The notes under the pieces: model-generated | The model's input: the letters and a program-made list of their open reading frames with translations, nothing else | The model's database searches: none | What the model was told of the DNA's origin: nothing | Program-made: the position numbers and the translations under genes | Source: Acidovorax benzenivorans | Lineage (GTDB): Bacteria > Pseudomonadota > Gammaproteobacteria > Burkholderiales > Burkholderiaceae_C | Length of the DNA stretch: 64,000 nt | NCBI RefSeq assembly: GCF_028680575.1 | Contig: NZ_JAPCKI010000001.1 | Span: 659,781 to 723,780 of the forward strand | Direction of reading: 5' to 3' | Shown here: positions 1 through 8,162 of the stretch, piece after piece | Numbering within the stretch: the first letter of the stretch is position 1 | Layout: every line of letters starts with the position of its first letter

Positions 1-1
1 G

Positions 2-43
2 CAGGGCTTGCCCGGTGTACAGCTGATCCGCGAGCGGGCATAA
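2..43 (+). CDS. C-terminal tail of an upstream gene (partial)
   Basis: An open frame enters from the left edge and ends at TAA 41-43. It encodes the tail QGLPGVQLIRERA. Codon use is GC-rich, as in the neighbours. Too little is present to name a family. It could also be chance coding at the edge. Confidence 0.35.
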   Translation, partial: QGLPGVQLIRERA

Positions 44-159
44 CGGCTGGCGCTTGGGCGTCGGTATCCTCGCCAGTTATTTCATTTGGCGATACCTGAA
101 TGCTTGAATTTGCGCTTGTGAAATAACCCAGCCCACGCCAAACTCCCGCCAGCATTTTC

Positions 160-167
160 TGTATACA
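160..167. promoter_or_regulatory. Palindrome TGTATACA upstream of the ABC importer
   Basis: TGTATACA is a perfect 8-bp palindrome 23 bp upstream of the binding-protein start. The same octamer followed by AC recurs at 8108-8115, before the protocatechuate operon. It fits a core GntR-family (FadR-type) operator, but it also contains TATACA, which could be a -10 box. No good -35 is seen at the right spacing. Confidence 0.35.
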
Positions 168-190
168 ACGACTTTCCACAGGAGACAACG

Positions 191-1375
191 ATGCAAAAAC
201 GCCACCTTCTTCGTGCCTCGGCTGCTGCCGCCATCGTGCTGTCCACCGGCCTGGCAGCTGTGCCCGCCGCCGCTCAGGACAACGTGTTCAAGATCGGCCT
301 GATCCTGCCCATGACCGGCCAGCAAGCCACTACGGGCCGCCAGATCGAGGCCGCCGCGCGGCTCTACATGGCCCAGAACGGCGACATGGTGGGTGGCAAG
401 AAGGTGCAGCTCATCATCAAGGACGACACCAGCCTGCCCGACGTGACCCGCCGCCTGGCCCAGGAACTGGTCGTCAACGAAAAGGTCAACGTGCTCGCGG
501 GCATGGGCATCACTCCCTCGGCCATGGCCACCGCCCCGCTGGCCACGCAGTCCAAGACCCCCCTGGTGGTGATGGCCGCCGCCACCTCCAGCATCACCGA
601 GGCATCGCCCTATGTGGTACGCACCAGCTTCACCTTGCCCCAGGTGTCGGTGGCCCTGGCCGATTGGGCGCCCAAGAATGGCATCAAGAAGGTCGTGACC
701 CTGGTGAGCGACTACGGCCCAGGCATCGATGCGGAAAAGTATTTCAACCAGCGCCTCACGTTCAATGGCGGCCAGGTGACCGAAGCCCTGCGCGTGCCCC
801 TGCGCAACCCTGACTTCGCCCCCTTCCTGCAGAAGGTGCGCGACGCCAAGCCCGACGCGCTGTTTGTCTTCGTGCCCTCGGGCGCGGGCGCTGCGGTGAT
901 GAAGCAGTTCCTGGAGCGTGGCATGGACAAGGCCGGCATCAAGCTCATCGGCACTGGCGACGTGACGGACGACGATCAACTCAACGACATGGGCGACGGC
1001 GCCCTGGGTGTGGTCACCTCGCACCACTACTCTGCCGCACACCCCTCGCCCATGAACAAGAAGTTTGTGGAAGCGTTCGAGAAGGCCAACAAGGGTCTGC
1101 GCCCCAACTTCATGGCCGTGGGTGGCTATGACGGCATGCGCGTGATCTACGAAGCGCTCAAGACAACCAAGGGTGCGGGCGGCGGTGACGCCCTGCTGGC
1201 CGCCATGAAGGGCCAGATCTTTGAAAGCCCGCGCGGCAAGGTGTTCATCGATGCGCAGACCCGCGACATCGTGCAGGACGTGTACCTGCGCAAGGTGGAG
1301 CGTGTGAACGGCCAGCTGTACAACGTGGAGTTCGACGTGATCAAGGACGTCAAGGACCCCGGCAAGACTAAATAA
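191..1375 (+). CDS. ABC transporter substrate-binding protein, branched-chain amino acid/aromatic acid type
   Basis: Periplasmic binding protein (394 aa) of the Peripla_BP_6/LivK class, which delivers a ligand to the LivHM-type permeases encoded just downstream. It has a clear signal peptide: Arg/Lys/His-rich start, hydrophobic core to about residue 24, then VPAAAQ before the mature DNVFKIGLILPMTG strand typical of the fold. A strong GGAGA ribosome site lies just before the ATG. The gene is followed by a 213-bp gap holding a GC-rich repeat, then by the permease genes in the same direction. The ligand cannot be read from the sequence. Proteins of this class carry branched-chain amino acids, amides or aromatic acids; the nearby protocatechuate operon makes an aromatic acid plausible, but that is inference. 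Confidence 0.9.
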   Translation: MQKRHLLRASAAAAIVLSTGLAAVPAAAQDNVFKIGLILPMTGQQATTGRQIEAAARLYMAQNGDMVGGKKVQLIIKDDTSLPDVTRRLAQELVVNEKVNVLAGMGITPSAMATAPLATQSKTPLVVMAAATSSITEASPYVVRTSFTLPQVSVALADWAPKNGIKKVVTLVSDYGPGIDAEKYFNQRLTFNGGQVTEALRVPLRNPDFAPFLQKVRDAKPDALFVFVPSGAGAAVMKQFLERGMDKAGIKLIGTGDVTDDDQLNDMGDGALGVVTSHHYSAAHPSPMNKKFVEAFEKANKGLRPNFMAVGGYDGMRVIYEALKTTKGAGGGDALLAAMKGQIFESPRGKVFIDAQTRDIVQDVYLRKVERVNGQLYNVEFDVIKDVKDPGKTK

Positions 1376-1377
1376 GC

Positions 1378-1440
1378 CCCCCTGAGCCGCTGCGCGGCGG
1401 GGCGGCCCTTGCGCGGCGGCCGCTGGTCTGGGCCGCGCCA
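1378..1440 (+). repeat. GC-rich 3'-end repeat (copy 1)
   Basis: Immediately after the stop of the binding-protein gene comes CCCCCCTGAGCCGCTGCGCGG, then a GGCGGGGCGGCC(C/T)TTGCGCGG block. The first part recurs at the 3' ends of the LysR (7021-7043), corA, fur and dapB genes. The second block recurs at 63254-63300. It may act as a transcription stop or attenuator between the binding-protein and permease genes. The function is inference. Confidence 0.6.
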
Positions 1441-1588
1441 GTATTTACGGGCAGGCTCCCTCTCGGTCCGTTCGGGCTGGGCCTGTCGAAACCGGGGGCC
1501 GCAGGTTGAACGTCCGGCTTTGGTGATTCGTCGCACTTCCACAGCCCTGAGCAGGGTGGTGCACTTTTGTCTTCAATGAAGTGATTTC

Positions 1589-2461
1589 ATGCTGACCATT
1601 CTTTTCGACGGCGTTGCCTACGGCATGCTGCTGTTCATCCTGGCAGTCGGCCTGGCCGTGACCATGGGGCTGATGAACTTCATCAACCTGGCGCACGGGG
1701 CCTTTGCCATGGCGGGGGGCTACATCACCGTGCTGCTCATGCAGCGGCTGGATGTGCCCTTCCTCGTTTGCCTGCCCATTGCCTTTGTGGGCACGGCCCT
1801 GCTGGGTGGTGCGCTGGAGCGCACGCTGTACCGGCCGCTGTACCACAAGGCCCACCTGGACCAGGTGCTGTTCTCCATCGGCCTGGTGTTCATGGCCGTG
1901 GCCAGCGTGGACTATTTCGTGGGCTCCACGCAGCAGATCATGCAGCTGCCTGAATGGCTCAAGGGTCGCACCGAAATCGGCAGCGGTGCCCTCATGCTGG
2001 GCATGGGGCACTACCGGTTGTTCATCATCGCGGTGTGCGCTGCGCTCACCGTGGGCCTGCAGTATGTGCTCACCAAAACCCGCTTCGGCAGCCGCCTGCG
2101 CGCCAGTGTGGATGACCAGCGCGTGGCCGCTGGCATGGGCATCAACGTGAACATCGTGTTTTTGTCCACCTTCGCTTTCGGGTCCGGCCTCGCTGGCCTG
2201 GGCGGTGCGCTGGGCGCGGAGGTGCTGGGTCTCGACCCGAGCTTTCCGCTCAAGTTCATGATCTACTTTTTGATCGTGGTGGCGGTGGGCGGCACCTCGT
2301 CCATCACCGGCCCGCTGCTGGCCGCGCTGCTGCTCGGCATTGCCGACGTGGCAGGCAAGTACTACATCCCCAAGCTGGGCGCCTTCATTGTGTACAGCCT
2401 CATGATCCTGATCCTCATCTGGCGCCCCCAGGGCCTCTTTGTGCGCAAGGGGGGCAAGTGA
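1589..2461 (+). CDS. livH: Branched-chain-type ABC transporter permease LivH
   Basis: Inner-membrane permease (290 aa, the usual LivH length) that forms half of the translocation pore with LivM. The sequence is almost wholly hydrophobic with about eight membrane segments. It begins with the family-typical MLTILFDGVAYGMLLF and has the LivH signature region NLAHGAFAMAGGY near residue 35. Its stop overlaps the next start (TGATG), so livH and livM are translationally coupled. It is part of the five-gene importer 191-4964. Confidence 0.92.
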   Translation: MLTILFDGVAYGMLLFILAVGLAVTMGLMNFINLAHGAFAMAGGYITVLLMQRLDVPFLVCLPIAFVGTALLGGALERTLYRPLYHKAHLDQVLFSIGLVFMAVASVDYFVGSTQQIMQLPEWLKGRTEIGSGALMLGMGHYRLFIIAVCAALTVGLQYVLTKTRFGSRLRASVDDQRVAAGMGINVNIVFLSTFAFGSGLAGLGGALGAEVLGLDPSFPLKFMIYFLIVVAVGGTSSITGPLLAALLLGIADVAGKYYIPKLGAFIVYSLMILILIWRPQGLFVRKGGK

Positions 2462-3456
2462 TGTCAAACCTGCAAAACACCTTGCTGCAGGCCCGGCGCT
2501 TTCGCTGGTGGGAGCCCGTGCTGTGGCTGCTGGCCTTTGCCGCGCCGCTGGCGCTGCCGAGCCACGCACTCATCATCAACGAGATCGCCATCGTGGCGCT
2601 GTTCGCGATTTCGCTGGACCTCATCCTGGGCTACACCGGCATCGTCTCGCTGGGCCATGCGGCTTTCTTCGGGCTGGGCGGCTATGCCGCCGCGCTGTTT
2701 GCCAAGCATGTGATGCCCGACCCGCTGGTGGGCCTGGCGGTGGGCATGGGCGCGGCCACGGTGCTGGGGGCTGTGGCCTCGCTCACCATCATGCGCGGCA
2801 CCGACCTCACCCGCCTCATGGTCACGCTGGGCGTGGGCCTGGTGATGCTGGAGCTGGCCAACAAGCTCGACTGGCTGACCGGCGGCGCAGACGGCCTGCA
2901 GGGCGTAGTGCTGGGCCCCGTGCTCGGCCAGTTTGAATTCGACCTGTATGGCCGCACGGCCGCGTGGTATTCGCTCACGGTGCTGCTGGTGTTGTTTCTG
3001 CTGGCGCGCCGCATCGTGCAGTCGCCCTTTGGTGCCACGCTCAAGGCCATCCGCGACAACCGGCTGCGCGCCATGGCCATCGGCATCCCGGTCACGGCCA
3101 AGCTCGCGCAGGTGTACACCCTGGCAGCTGCGCTGGCCGGGGCTGCGGGCGCGCTGCTCACGCAGACCACGGGTTTTGCTTCGCTCGACCTGTTCGAGTT
3201 CCACCGCTCGGCCGACGTGATGCTGATCCTCGTGATCGGCGGCGTGGGCTGGCTGTACGGCGGCATCCTGGGGGCCATTGGCTTCAAGCTGCTGCAGGAC
3301 GTGATCTCGTCTATCACGCCGCAGTACTGGACGTTCTGGGTCGGCCTGTTCCTCGTTGTACTGGTGCTGGTGGGGCGCGACCGCCTGTTCCGCCCCTGGA
3401 GCTGGTTTGGCACCGGCCGCAAGGCCGGTGCTGCCTCCAACACGGGAGGCCACTGA
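2461..3456 (+). CDS. livM: Branched-chain-type ABC transporter permease LivM
   Basis: Second permease (331 aa) of the importer, with about nine to ten hydrophobic segments and the LivM signature GYTGIVSLGHAAFFGLGGYA near residues 55-75. I place the start at ATG 2461, which overlaps the livH stop by one base. A GTG three bases upstream would add one residue. The short cytoplasmic C-terminus is Arg- and Gly-rich. Confidence 0.92.
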   Translation: MSNLQNTLLQARRFRWWEPVLWLLAFAAPLALPSHALIINEIAIVALFAISLDLILGYTGIVSLGHAAFFGLGGYAAALFAKHVMPDPLVGLAVGMGAATVLGAVASLTIMRGTDLTRLMVTLGVGLVMLELANKLDWLTGGADGLQGVVLGPVLGQFEFDLYGRTAAWYSLTVLLVLFLLARRIVQSPFGATLKAIRDNRLRAMAIGIPVTAKLAQVYTLAAALAGAAGALLTQTTGFASLDLFEFHRSADVMLILVIGGVGWLYGGILGAIGFKLLQDVISSITPQYWTFWVGLFLVVLVLVGRDRLFRPWSWFGTGRKAGAASNTGGH

Positions 3457-3457
3457 C

Positions 3458-4240
3458 ATGAACACCACCTCCTCCAACACGTCCAACACCGTGCTCTCGG
3501 CCCAAGGACTGGTCAAGCGTTTTGGCGGCATCACGGCCACCAACAACGTCACGCTCAACTTGCAAAAGGGCGCACGCCATGCGCTCATCGGCCCCAACGG
3601 CGCGGGCAAGACCACGCTCATCAACCTGTTGACCGGTGTGCTGGAGCCCACTGAAGGCTCCATCACGCTCGAAGGCCAGGACATCACGCGCCTGGCGCCG
3701 CACCAGCGTGTGCAGCGCGGCATGGTGCGCACGTTCCAGATCAACCAGCTGTTCGACACCCTCACGCCGCTGGAGACACTGGCGCTCACCGTGTCGCAGC
3801 AGCAGGGCCTGGGTGGCAAATGGTGGCAGCCGCTGGGTGCACGCAAGGCCGTCAACGAGCGCTGCGAGCAACTGCTGGAGCAGTTCCACCTGACCTCGGT
3901 GATGGCCGAGGAAACGCGCGTGCTGGCTTATGGCAAACGCCGCCTGCTGGAGATAGCCATTGCGCTGGCCTGCGAGCCACGCGTGTTGCTGCTCGACGAG
4001 CCCGTGGCCGGCGTGCCTGCTGGCGAGCGTGAGGAACTGCTGCAGACCGTGGCAGCCTTGCCCGCCGATGTGTCGGTGCTTTTGATCGAACACGATATGG
4101 ACCTGGTTTTCAGCTTTGCCAACCGCATGACGGTGCTGGTCAACGGCACCGTGCTCACCGAGGGCGACCCGGACACCATTGCCAACGATGCGCAGGTGAA
4201 GGCGGTGTATCTGGGGCATGGGGAGGACGCCCATGTCTAA
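3458..4240 (+). CDS. livG: ABC transporter ATP-binding protein LivG
   Basis: ATPase subunit (260 aa) of the importer. Walker A GPNGAGKT lies at residues 45-52 and Walker B VLLLDEP is followed by the LivG-type AGVPAGE segment. The signature motif is AYGKRR rather than LSGGQ, a known variant in the LivG branch. The frame is open further upstream, but ATG 3458 is two bases after the livM stop and has GGGAGG eight bases before it. It overlaps livF by eight bases. Confidence 0.92.
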   Translation: MNTTSSNTSNTVLSAQGLVKRFGGITATNNVTLNLQKGARHALIGPNGAGKTTLINLLTGVLEPTEGSITLEGQDITRLAPHQRVQRGMVRTFQINQLFDTLTPLETLALTVSQQQGLGGKWWQPLGARKAVNERCEQLLEQFHLTSVMAEETRVLAYGKRRLLEIAIALACEPRVLLLDEPVAGVPAGEREELLQTVAALPADVSVLLIEHDMDLVFSFANRMTVLVNGTVLTEGDPDTIANDAQVKAVYLGHGEDAHV

Positions 4241-4964
4241 GACAGAACTCCTGCGCATCGAAGGCCTGAGCGCAGGCTACGGCGAAGCCGTGGTGCTGCA
4301 AGGCATCTCACTGGCCCTGCCCGAAGGTGACACGCTGGCCCTGCTGGGCCGCAACGGAACCGGCAAGACCACGCTCATCAACACGCTGGCCGGTGCCACA
4401 CGCCAGCATGCGGGCACGGTGACCCTGGGTGGCGTGGCGCTGCACAAGCTGCCTCCGCATGAGCGTGCTGCGGCGGGCATCGGCTGGGTGCCGCAAGAGC
4501 GCAACATCTTCAAGTCGCTCACCGTGCACGAGAACCTCACGGCCGTGGCGCGCCCGGGCCGTAAAGGCTCGACCGCGCGGCAGTGGACGCCTGAGCGCGT
4601 GTATGAGATGTTCCCGCGCCTGGCCGAGCGCAAGACCAACCTGGGCACGCAGCTCTCCGGTGGCGAGCAGCAGATGCTGGCCGTGGGCCGCGCGCTGGTG
4701 CTCAATCCGCGCCTGCTGCTGCTCGACGAGCCGCTCGAAGGCCTGGCGCCCATCATTGTGGAAGAGCTGCTGCGCGCCATCCGCCGCATCACCCGCGAAG
4801 AGGGCCTCTCGGCCATCATCGTGGAGCAACACCCGCAGGCCATCCTGGCCATCTCGGACCGCGCTGCGGTGCTGGATCGGGGCACGGTGGTGCACACCGG
4901 CACCGCTGCCGAGCTGAGCGCGCAGCCCGAGCTGCTGGACCGCCTGCTGGGCGTGGCGCGGTAA
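4233..4964 (+). CDS. livF: ABC transporter ATP-binding protein LivF
   Basis: Second ATPase (243 aa) of the importer. Walker A GRNGTGKT is at 39-46, signature LSGGEQQML and Walker B LLLLDEPLEGLAP follow, and the LivF-type HPQAILAISDRAAVL is near the C-terminus. ATG 4233 has GGGAGG at 4221-4226 and overlaps the livG end by eight bases. An upstream in-frame ATG at 4218 lies before that ribosome site and is less likely. This gene completes the five-gene transporter set. Confidence 0.92.
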   Translation: MSKTELLRIEGLSAGYGEAVVLQGISLALPEGDTLALLGRNGTGKTTLINTLAGATRQHAGTVTLGGVALHKLPPHERAAAGIGWVPQERNIFKSLTVHENLTAVARPGRKGSTARQWTPERVYEMFPRLAERKTNLGTQLSGGEQQMLAVGRALVLNPRLLLLDEPLEGLAPIIVEELLRAIRRITREEGLSAIIVEQHPQAILAISDRAAVLDRGTVVHTGTAAELSAQPELLDRLLGVAR

Positions 4965-4981
4965 ACACGGGCGCTACTGCC

Positions 4982-5959
4982 ATGCACACCGTGCACCGCA
5001 GAACCCTCCTGGCCTGGCTGGCGGCGCCCCTGGGCGGTGCGGCCAGCGCGCAGGCGGCTTTTCCATCACGCCCGCTGCGCATCGTTGTGCCCAATGCGGC
5101 GGGCGGAGCGGCCGACATCACGGCGCGTACGGTGGGCCAGAAGATTGCCGGCCCGCTGGGGCAAAGCGTGGTCATTGAAAACAAGCCCAGCGCCGGCGGT
5201 GTGGTGGCGGGTGACCTGGTGGCACGCGCCGAGCCTGACGGCCACACGCTGCTGTTGGTGAGCAGCGGCACGGCGGTGAGCGCGGCGCTGTTCCAGTCGC
5301 TGCCGTTCGACACGCTCAAGGACTTTGCGCCCGTCTCGCTGCTGGCCACGTTCGACCTGGCCGTGGTGGTGAAGGAGGGCGGGCGCTTTGCCACCCTGGC
5401 CGAGCTGCTGGCTTACGGCCGCGCTCACCCAGGCAAGCTCAACATCGGCACGCCGCAGATCGGCACCACACAGAACTTGGCGGCCGAGCTGTTCAAGGTG
5501 ACGGCGGGCATCGACGCACAGGTCGTTCCTTTCAACGGCACGCCGCCCGTCATCACGGCGCTGCGGGGCGGCGAGATCGATGTGATGATCGACATCCTCG
5601 GAGGCCTCATGCCGCAGATCGGCGCCAAGGCCTTGCGGCCGCTGGCCGTGATGGGCGCGCAGCGGGCACCGCAGCTGCCCGATGTGCCCACGGTGCGCGA
5701 AAGCGGGGGCTCGCTGTCGGGCTTTAACGTCACGTCGTGGAACGGCCTGGCCGTGCCCGCCAAGACACCCGCTGCCGTGGTGGAGCGCCTCTCGCGCGAG
5801 GTGCAGGCCGCGTTGGCCCAGCCTGATGTGAAAAAGCGCCTGCTGGAGCTGAACCTCAATGCCCAGGGCAGCACCCCCGCCCAGCTGGGCGAGCACCTGG
5901 CGGCCGATGTACGCCGCTGGAGCGATGTGATCGCCCGGGCCAAGATCGCGCGGCAGTGA
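4982..5959 (+). CDS. Bug/TctC-family tripartite tricarboxylate-type substrate-binding protein
   Basis: Periplasmic solute receptor (325 aa) of the Bug family, common in Burkholderiales, which binds carboxylates such as aromatic or dicarboxylic acids. It has an N-terminal export signal starting HRRTLLAWLAAP (twin Arg, so Tat export is possible) and ending near AQA. Family features seen: PSRPLRIVVPNAAGGAADITAR, then ENKPSAGGVVAGD, then HPGKLNIGTPQIGTTQNLAAELF. No TctA or TctB membrane partners are in the window, so it is an orphan receptor, as many Bug proteins are. It lies 17 bp behind livF and is probably cotranscribed. Confidence 0.88.
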   Translation: MHTVHRRTLLAWLAAPLGGAASAQAAFPSRPLRIVVPNAAGGAADITARTVGQKIAGPLGQSVVIENKPSAGGVVAGDLVARAEPDGHTLLLVSSGTAVSAALFQSLPFDTLKDFAPVSLLATFDLAVVVKEGGRFATLAELLAYGRAHPGKLNIGTPQIGTTQNLAAELFKVTAGIDAQVVPFNGTPPVITALRGGEIDVMIDILGGLMPQIGAKALRPLAVMGAQRAPQLPDVPTVRESGGSLSGFNVTSWNGLAVPAKTPAAVVERLSREVQAALAQPDVKKRLLELNLNAQGSTPAQLGEHLAADVRRWSDVIARAKIARQ

Positions 5960-6001
5960 CGGGCGCCGCGCGGCGGCTTCTTTGACCGAAAGGCAAACCG
6001 A

Positions 6002-6916
6002 ATGAACATCACACACATCGGCCTCGTCGGCTACGGCGAGGTGGGCAAGATCTTCAGTGCGGGCTTGCGGGTTCAACCCGGCGTGGCTTCTGTCGCTGCC
6101 TGGGACCTGAAGCTGGCCGACACCGCGCAACGCGACGCCATCCAGAAGCATGCCGCGCAAGCGGGTGTGGTGGCGGTGGATTCGATGCGGGCACTGTGCG
6201 CGCGCTGCGATTGCGTCATCTCGGCCGTCACCGCGTCCAACACGCTCGCCGTGGCGCAGGAGGCTGCGCTGCACATCCGTCCCGGCACCGTGTTCCTGGA
6301 CCTGAACTCCGCATCGCCCGGCACCAAGCAACAGGCCGCTGCGCTCGTCGAGGCGCGCGGCGCGCACTATGTCGAGGCGGGCGTGATGACCTCGGTGCCT
6401 CCCTACGGTATCCGCGTGCCCATGCTGCTGGGCGGCGCGCAGGCCACCGCGCTGGCCGCTGTGCTGACCGGCTGGGGCATGGATGCCAAACCCGTGAGCG
6501 AGCAACTGGGCGTGGCCAGTGCCATCAAGATGTGCCGCAGCATCATGATCAAGGGCCTGGAGGCTCTGGTGATTGAGAGCTACGCCACCGCCCGCCACTA
6601 TGGCGTGGAAGACCATGTGCTGCCCACACTGGCCGAGACCTTCCCGTCCATCGACTGGCACGAACAGGGCCGTTACTTCTTCAGCCGTGTGGTGCAACAC
6701 GGCCAGCGCCGCGCCGAGGAAATGCGCGAGTCGGCCCGCACCGTGAGCGAAGCAGATATGGAGCCTGTGATGACATCGGCCATCGCTGCCAAGCAGCAGT
6801 GGGTGGCCGACCTGGCGCGCGAAGGCGCCTTTCAAGGGCTGCCCAAGGACGCACGCTGGCAGGACTATGCGGACCGGCTGCTGGGCAGTTTGCCCTCCCC
6901 ACCCGCGAAGGACTAA
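6002..6916 (+). CDS. NAD(P)-dependent 3-hydroxyacid/6-phosphogluconate dehydrogenase-like oxidoreductase
   Basis: Protein of 304 aa with an N-terminal Rossmann NAD(P) site (GLVGYGEVG, residues 7-15) followed by a beta-hydroxyacid dehydrogenase layout. The conserved lysine region is SAIKMCRSIMIKGLEAL (about 175-190). The C-terminal half resembles the DUF1932 type of 6-phosphogluconate dehydrogenase-like proteins. The substrate is unknown. It sits between the carboxylate receptor and the protocatechuate cluster, so it may act on a hydroxy- or oxo-acid intermediate, but nothing in the sequence proves this. Confidence 0.75.
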   Translation: MNITHIGLVGYGEVGKIFSAGLRVQPGVASVAAWDLKLADTAQRDAIQKHAAQAGVVAVDSMRALCARCDCVISAVTASNTLAVAQEAALHIRPGTVFLDLNSASPGTKQQAAALVEARGAHYVEAGVMTSVPPYGIRVPMLLGGAQATALAAVLTGWGMDAKPVSEQLGVASAIKMCRSIMIKGLEALVIESYATARHYGVEDHVLPTLAETFPSIDWHEQGRYFFSRVVQHGQRRAEEMRESARTVSEADMEPVMTSAIAAKQQWVADLAREGAFQGLPKDARWQDYADRLLGSLPSPPAKD

Positions 6917-6950
6917 GCCCTGCGAATCGCTGTGAGCCCATGAAACTGGC

Positions 6951-7043
6951 GCGGCGCAATGCCAGTGGCGCCGAGCAAGGGCCGCCCCGCAGCGAGGGCG
7001 CCGTCCCCCTTCGGGGGGATGCCGCGCAGCGGCTCAGGGGGGG
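6951..7043 (-). repeat. GC-rich 3'-end repeat (copy 2) supplying the LysR stop
   Basis: Contains GGGCCGCCCCGC, the hairpin CCCCCTTCGGGGGG (7005-7018) and GCGCAGCGGCTCAGGGGGG. Read on the minus strand, the LysR gene ends inside the repeat: its last codons and TGA are part of CCCCCCTGAGCCGCTGCGCGGC, the same string that follows the gene at 191-1375. It probably works as a terminator between the convergent genes. Confidence 0.65.
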
Positions 7044-7999
7044 GACTTGTAAAGCGCTTGCAGGGTGCTGCGAATCAGCTCCGCCATCGCCTGCTGCGTG
7101 AGCGTGGCCGGGCGCTGCGAGCTCACGGCCATGAACAGCTTGCTGCGCAGACGGGTGCTGCCGCCTTCCTCCTCACCATCCCCATCGCTGCCTGCACCGT
7201 GGATGGGCCGGGTGCTGAACACCTCGGATTTGCCCGAGGTGGTGACCGCATTCATGGGCAGCACGGCACACCCCGCGCCATCGGCCACCAGGTCCAGGAT
7301 GGCGGCCACACCGTCGATCTCCAGGCTGATCTGCGGGCGCTTGCCGCGTGCGGCCAGTTCAGACTCCACCAGCATGCGGATCGAGTTGGGGCGCGTGGGG
7401 ATCACCAGCGGAAAGCGCGGCAGCTCATCCAGCGGCAGGGGCGTGCGGGCCAGGGCATCGGCCTCTGCCTCACTCTGGCCCACGGTGCGGCGCTGCACCA
7501 GAAACAGGTCTTCCTCCAGCAGCGCCGTGGTCTCGATGCCCGGCGCGGGCGTGGTGTTGTAGAGCAGCGCAATGTCGAGCAGGCCGGTGGTCAGCGACTC
7601 GCGCATGGCCACCGACAGCCCTTCGCTGATGGCCAGCGCCGCGTCAGGCATCTTCACGCGGAAGGCGCGGGTCAGCGGCACCGTCAGCACTTTGGCAATG
7701 CTGGGCGGCAGGCCGATGGCCACACGCCCGGCGAGGGCGCCGCGCACGCGGCCCAGCTCCTCACGCGCGCGTTCCACCTGGTGCAGGATGCCGCGCCCGT
7801 GCTCCAGCAGCAGCTTGCCCGCCTCGGTGGGCGTGGCGCCCCGGCCATTGCGCACCAGCAGGTTCTGGCGCAGCTCCACCTCCAGCAGGCGCACCTGGCG
7901 GCTCAGCGCGGGCTGGGCAATGTCCAGCACCACCGAGGCGCGGGTAAAGCTGCCCAGCTCGGCCACCCGCACAAAGTATTCGATCTGCTTCAGGTCCAT
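7034..7999 (-). CDS. LysR-type transcriptional regulator of the protocatechuate operon
   Basis: DNA-binding regulator (321 aa). The N-terminal winged helix-turn-helix (FVRVAELGSFTRASVVLDIAQ...QPALSRQVRLLE) is typical, followed by a periplasmic-binding-protein-like effector domain. I start at ATG 7999; an upstream TTG would add two residues. An acidic, Gly-rich insert (GSDGDGEEEGG) lies near residues 265-275, in a place that is usually a compact loop. It is divergent from the ring-cleavage genes across about 160 bp, the classic layout for LysR control by a pathway intermediate. It is similar in position to the PmdR-type regulators of Comamonas. Confidence 0.88.
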   Translation of the reverse strand: MDLKQIEYFVRVAELGSFTRASVVLDIAQPALSRQVRLLEVELRQNLLVRNGRGATPTEAGKLLLEHGRGILHQVERAREELGRVRGALAGRVAIGLPPSIAKVLTVPLTRAFRVKMPDAALAISEGLSVAMRESLTTGLLDIALLYNTTPAPGIETTALLEEDLFLVQRRTVGQSEAEADALARTPLPLDELPRFPLVIPTRPNSIRMLVESELAARGKRPQISLEIDGVAAILDLVADGAGCAVLPMNAVTTSGKSEVFSTRPIHGAGSDGDGEEEGGSTRLRSKLFMAVSSQRPATLTQQAMAELIRSTLQALYKSPP

Positions 8000-8162
8000 G
8001 GGCAAGGCTCTCTGCTATAGCTGTGGGTCAACGATCACGGAATGATATATCTGGTAGTGCCGGTGCCGCCTTCATGTTTGGGCCGCCGCTGCCCACAATC
8101 GGCGGCATGTATACAACTGCACGCACCGCCTGGGCCATCCGCAGCCCGGCAGGAGACAACGC
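8000..8162. promoter_or_regulatory. Divergent promoter region, LysR / protocatechuate operon
   Basis: This 163-bp region separates the divergent LysR and operon starts. It holds the palindromes GATATATC (8044-8051) and TGTATACA (8108-8115), and the operon ribosome site AGGAG at 8151. Either palindrome could be a regulator site; LysR sites are usually T-N11-A dyads and I cannot fix one with confidence. Confidence 0.5.

Noticed and set aside
2464..3855. A 463-codon minus-strand frame opposite livM and livG
   Set aside because: Shadow frame; the plus strand has membrane and ATPase motifs.
5066..6835. A 589-codon minus-strand open frame across the Bug receptor and dehydrogenase genes
   Set aside because: His/Gly/Arg-rich shadow of two recognisable plus-strand genes, with no family likeness.
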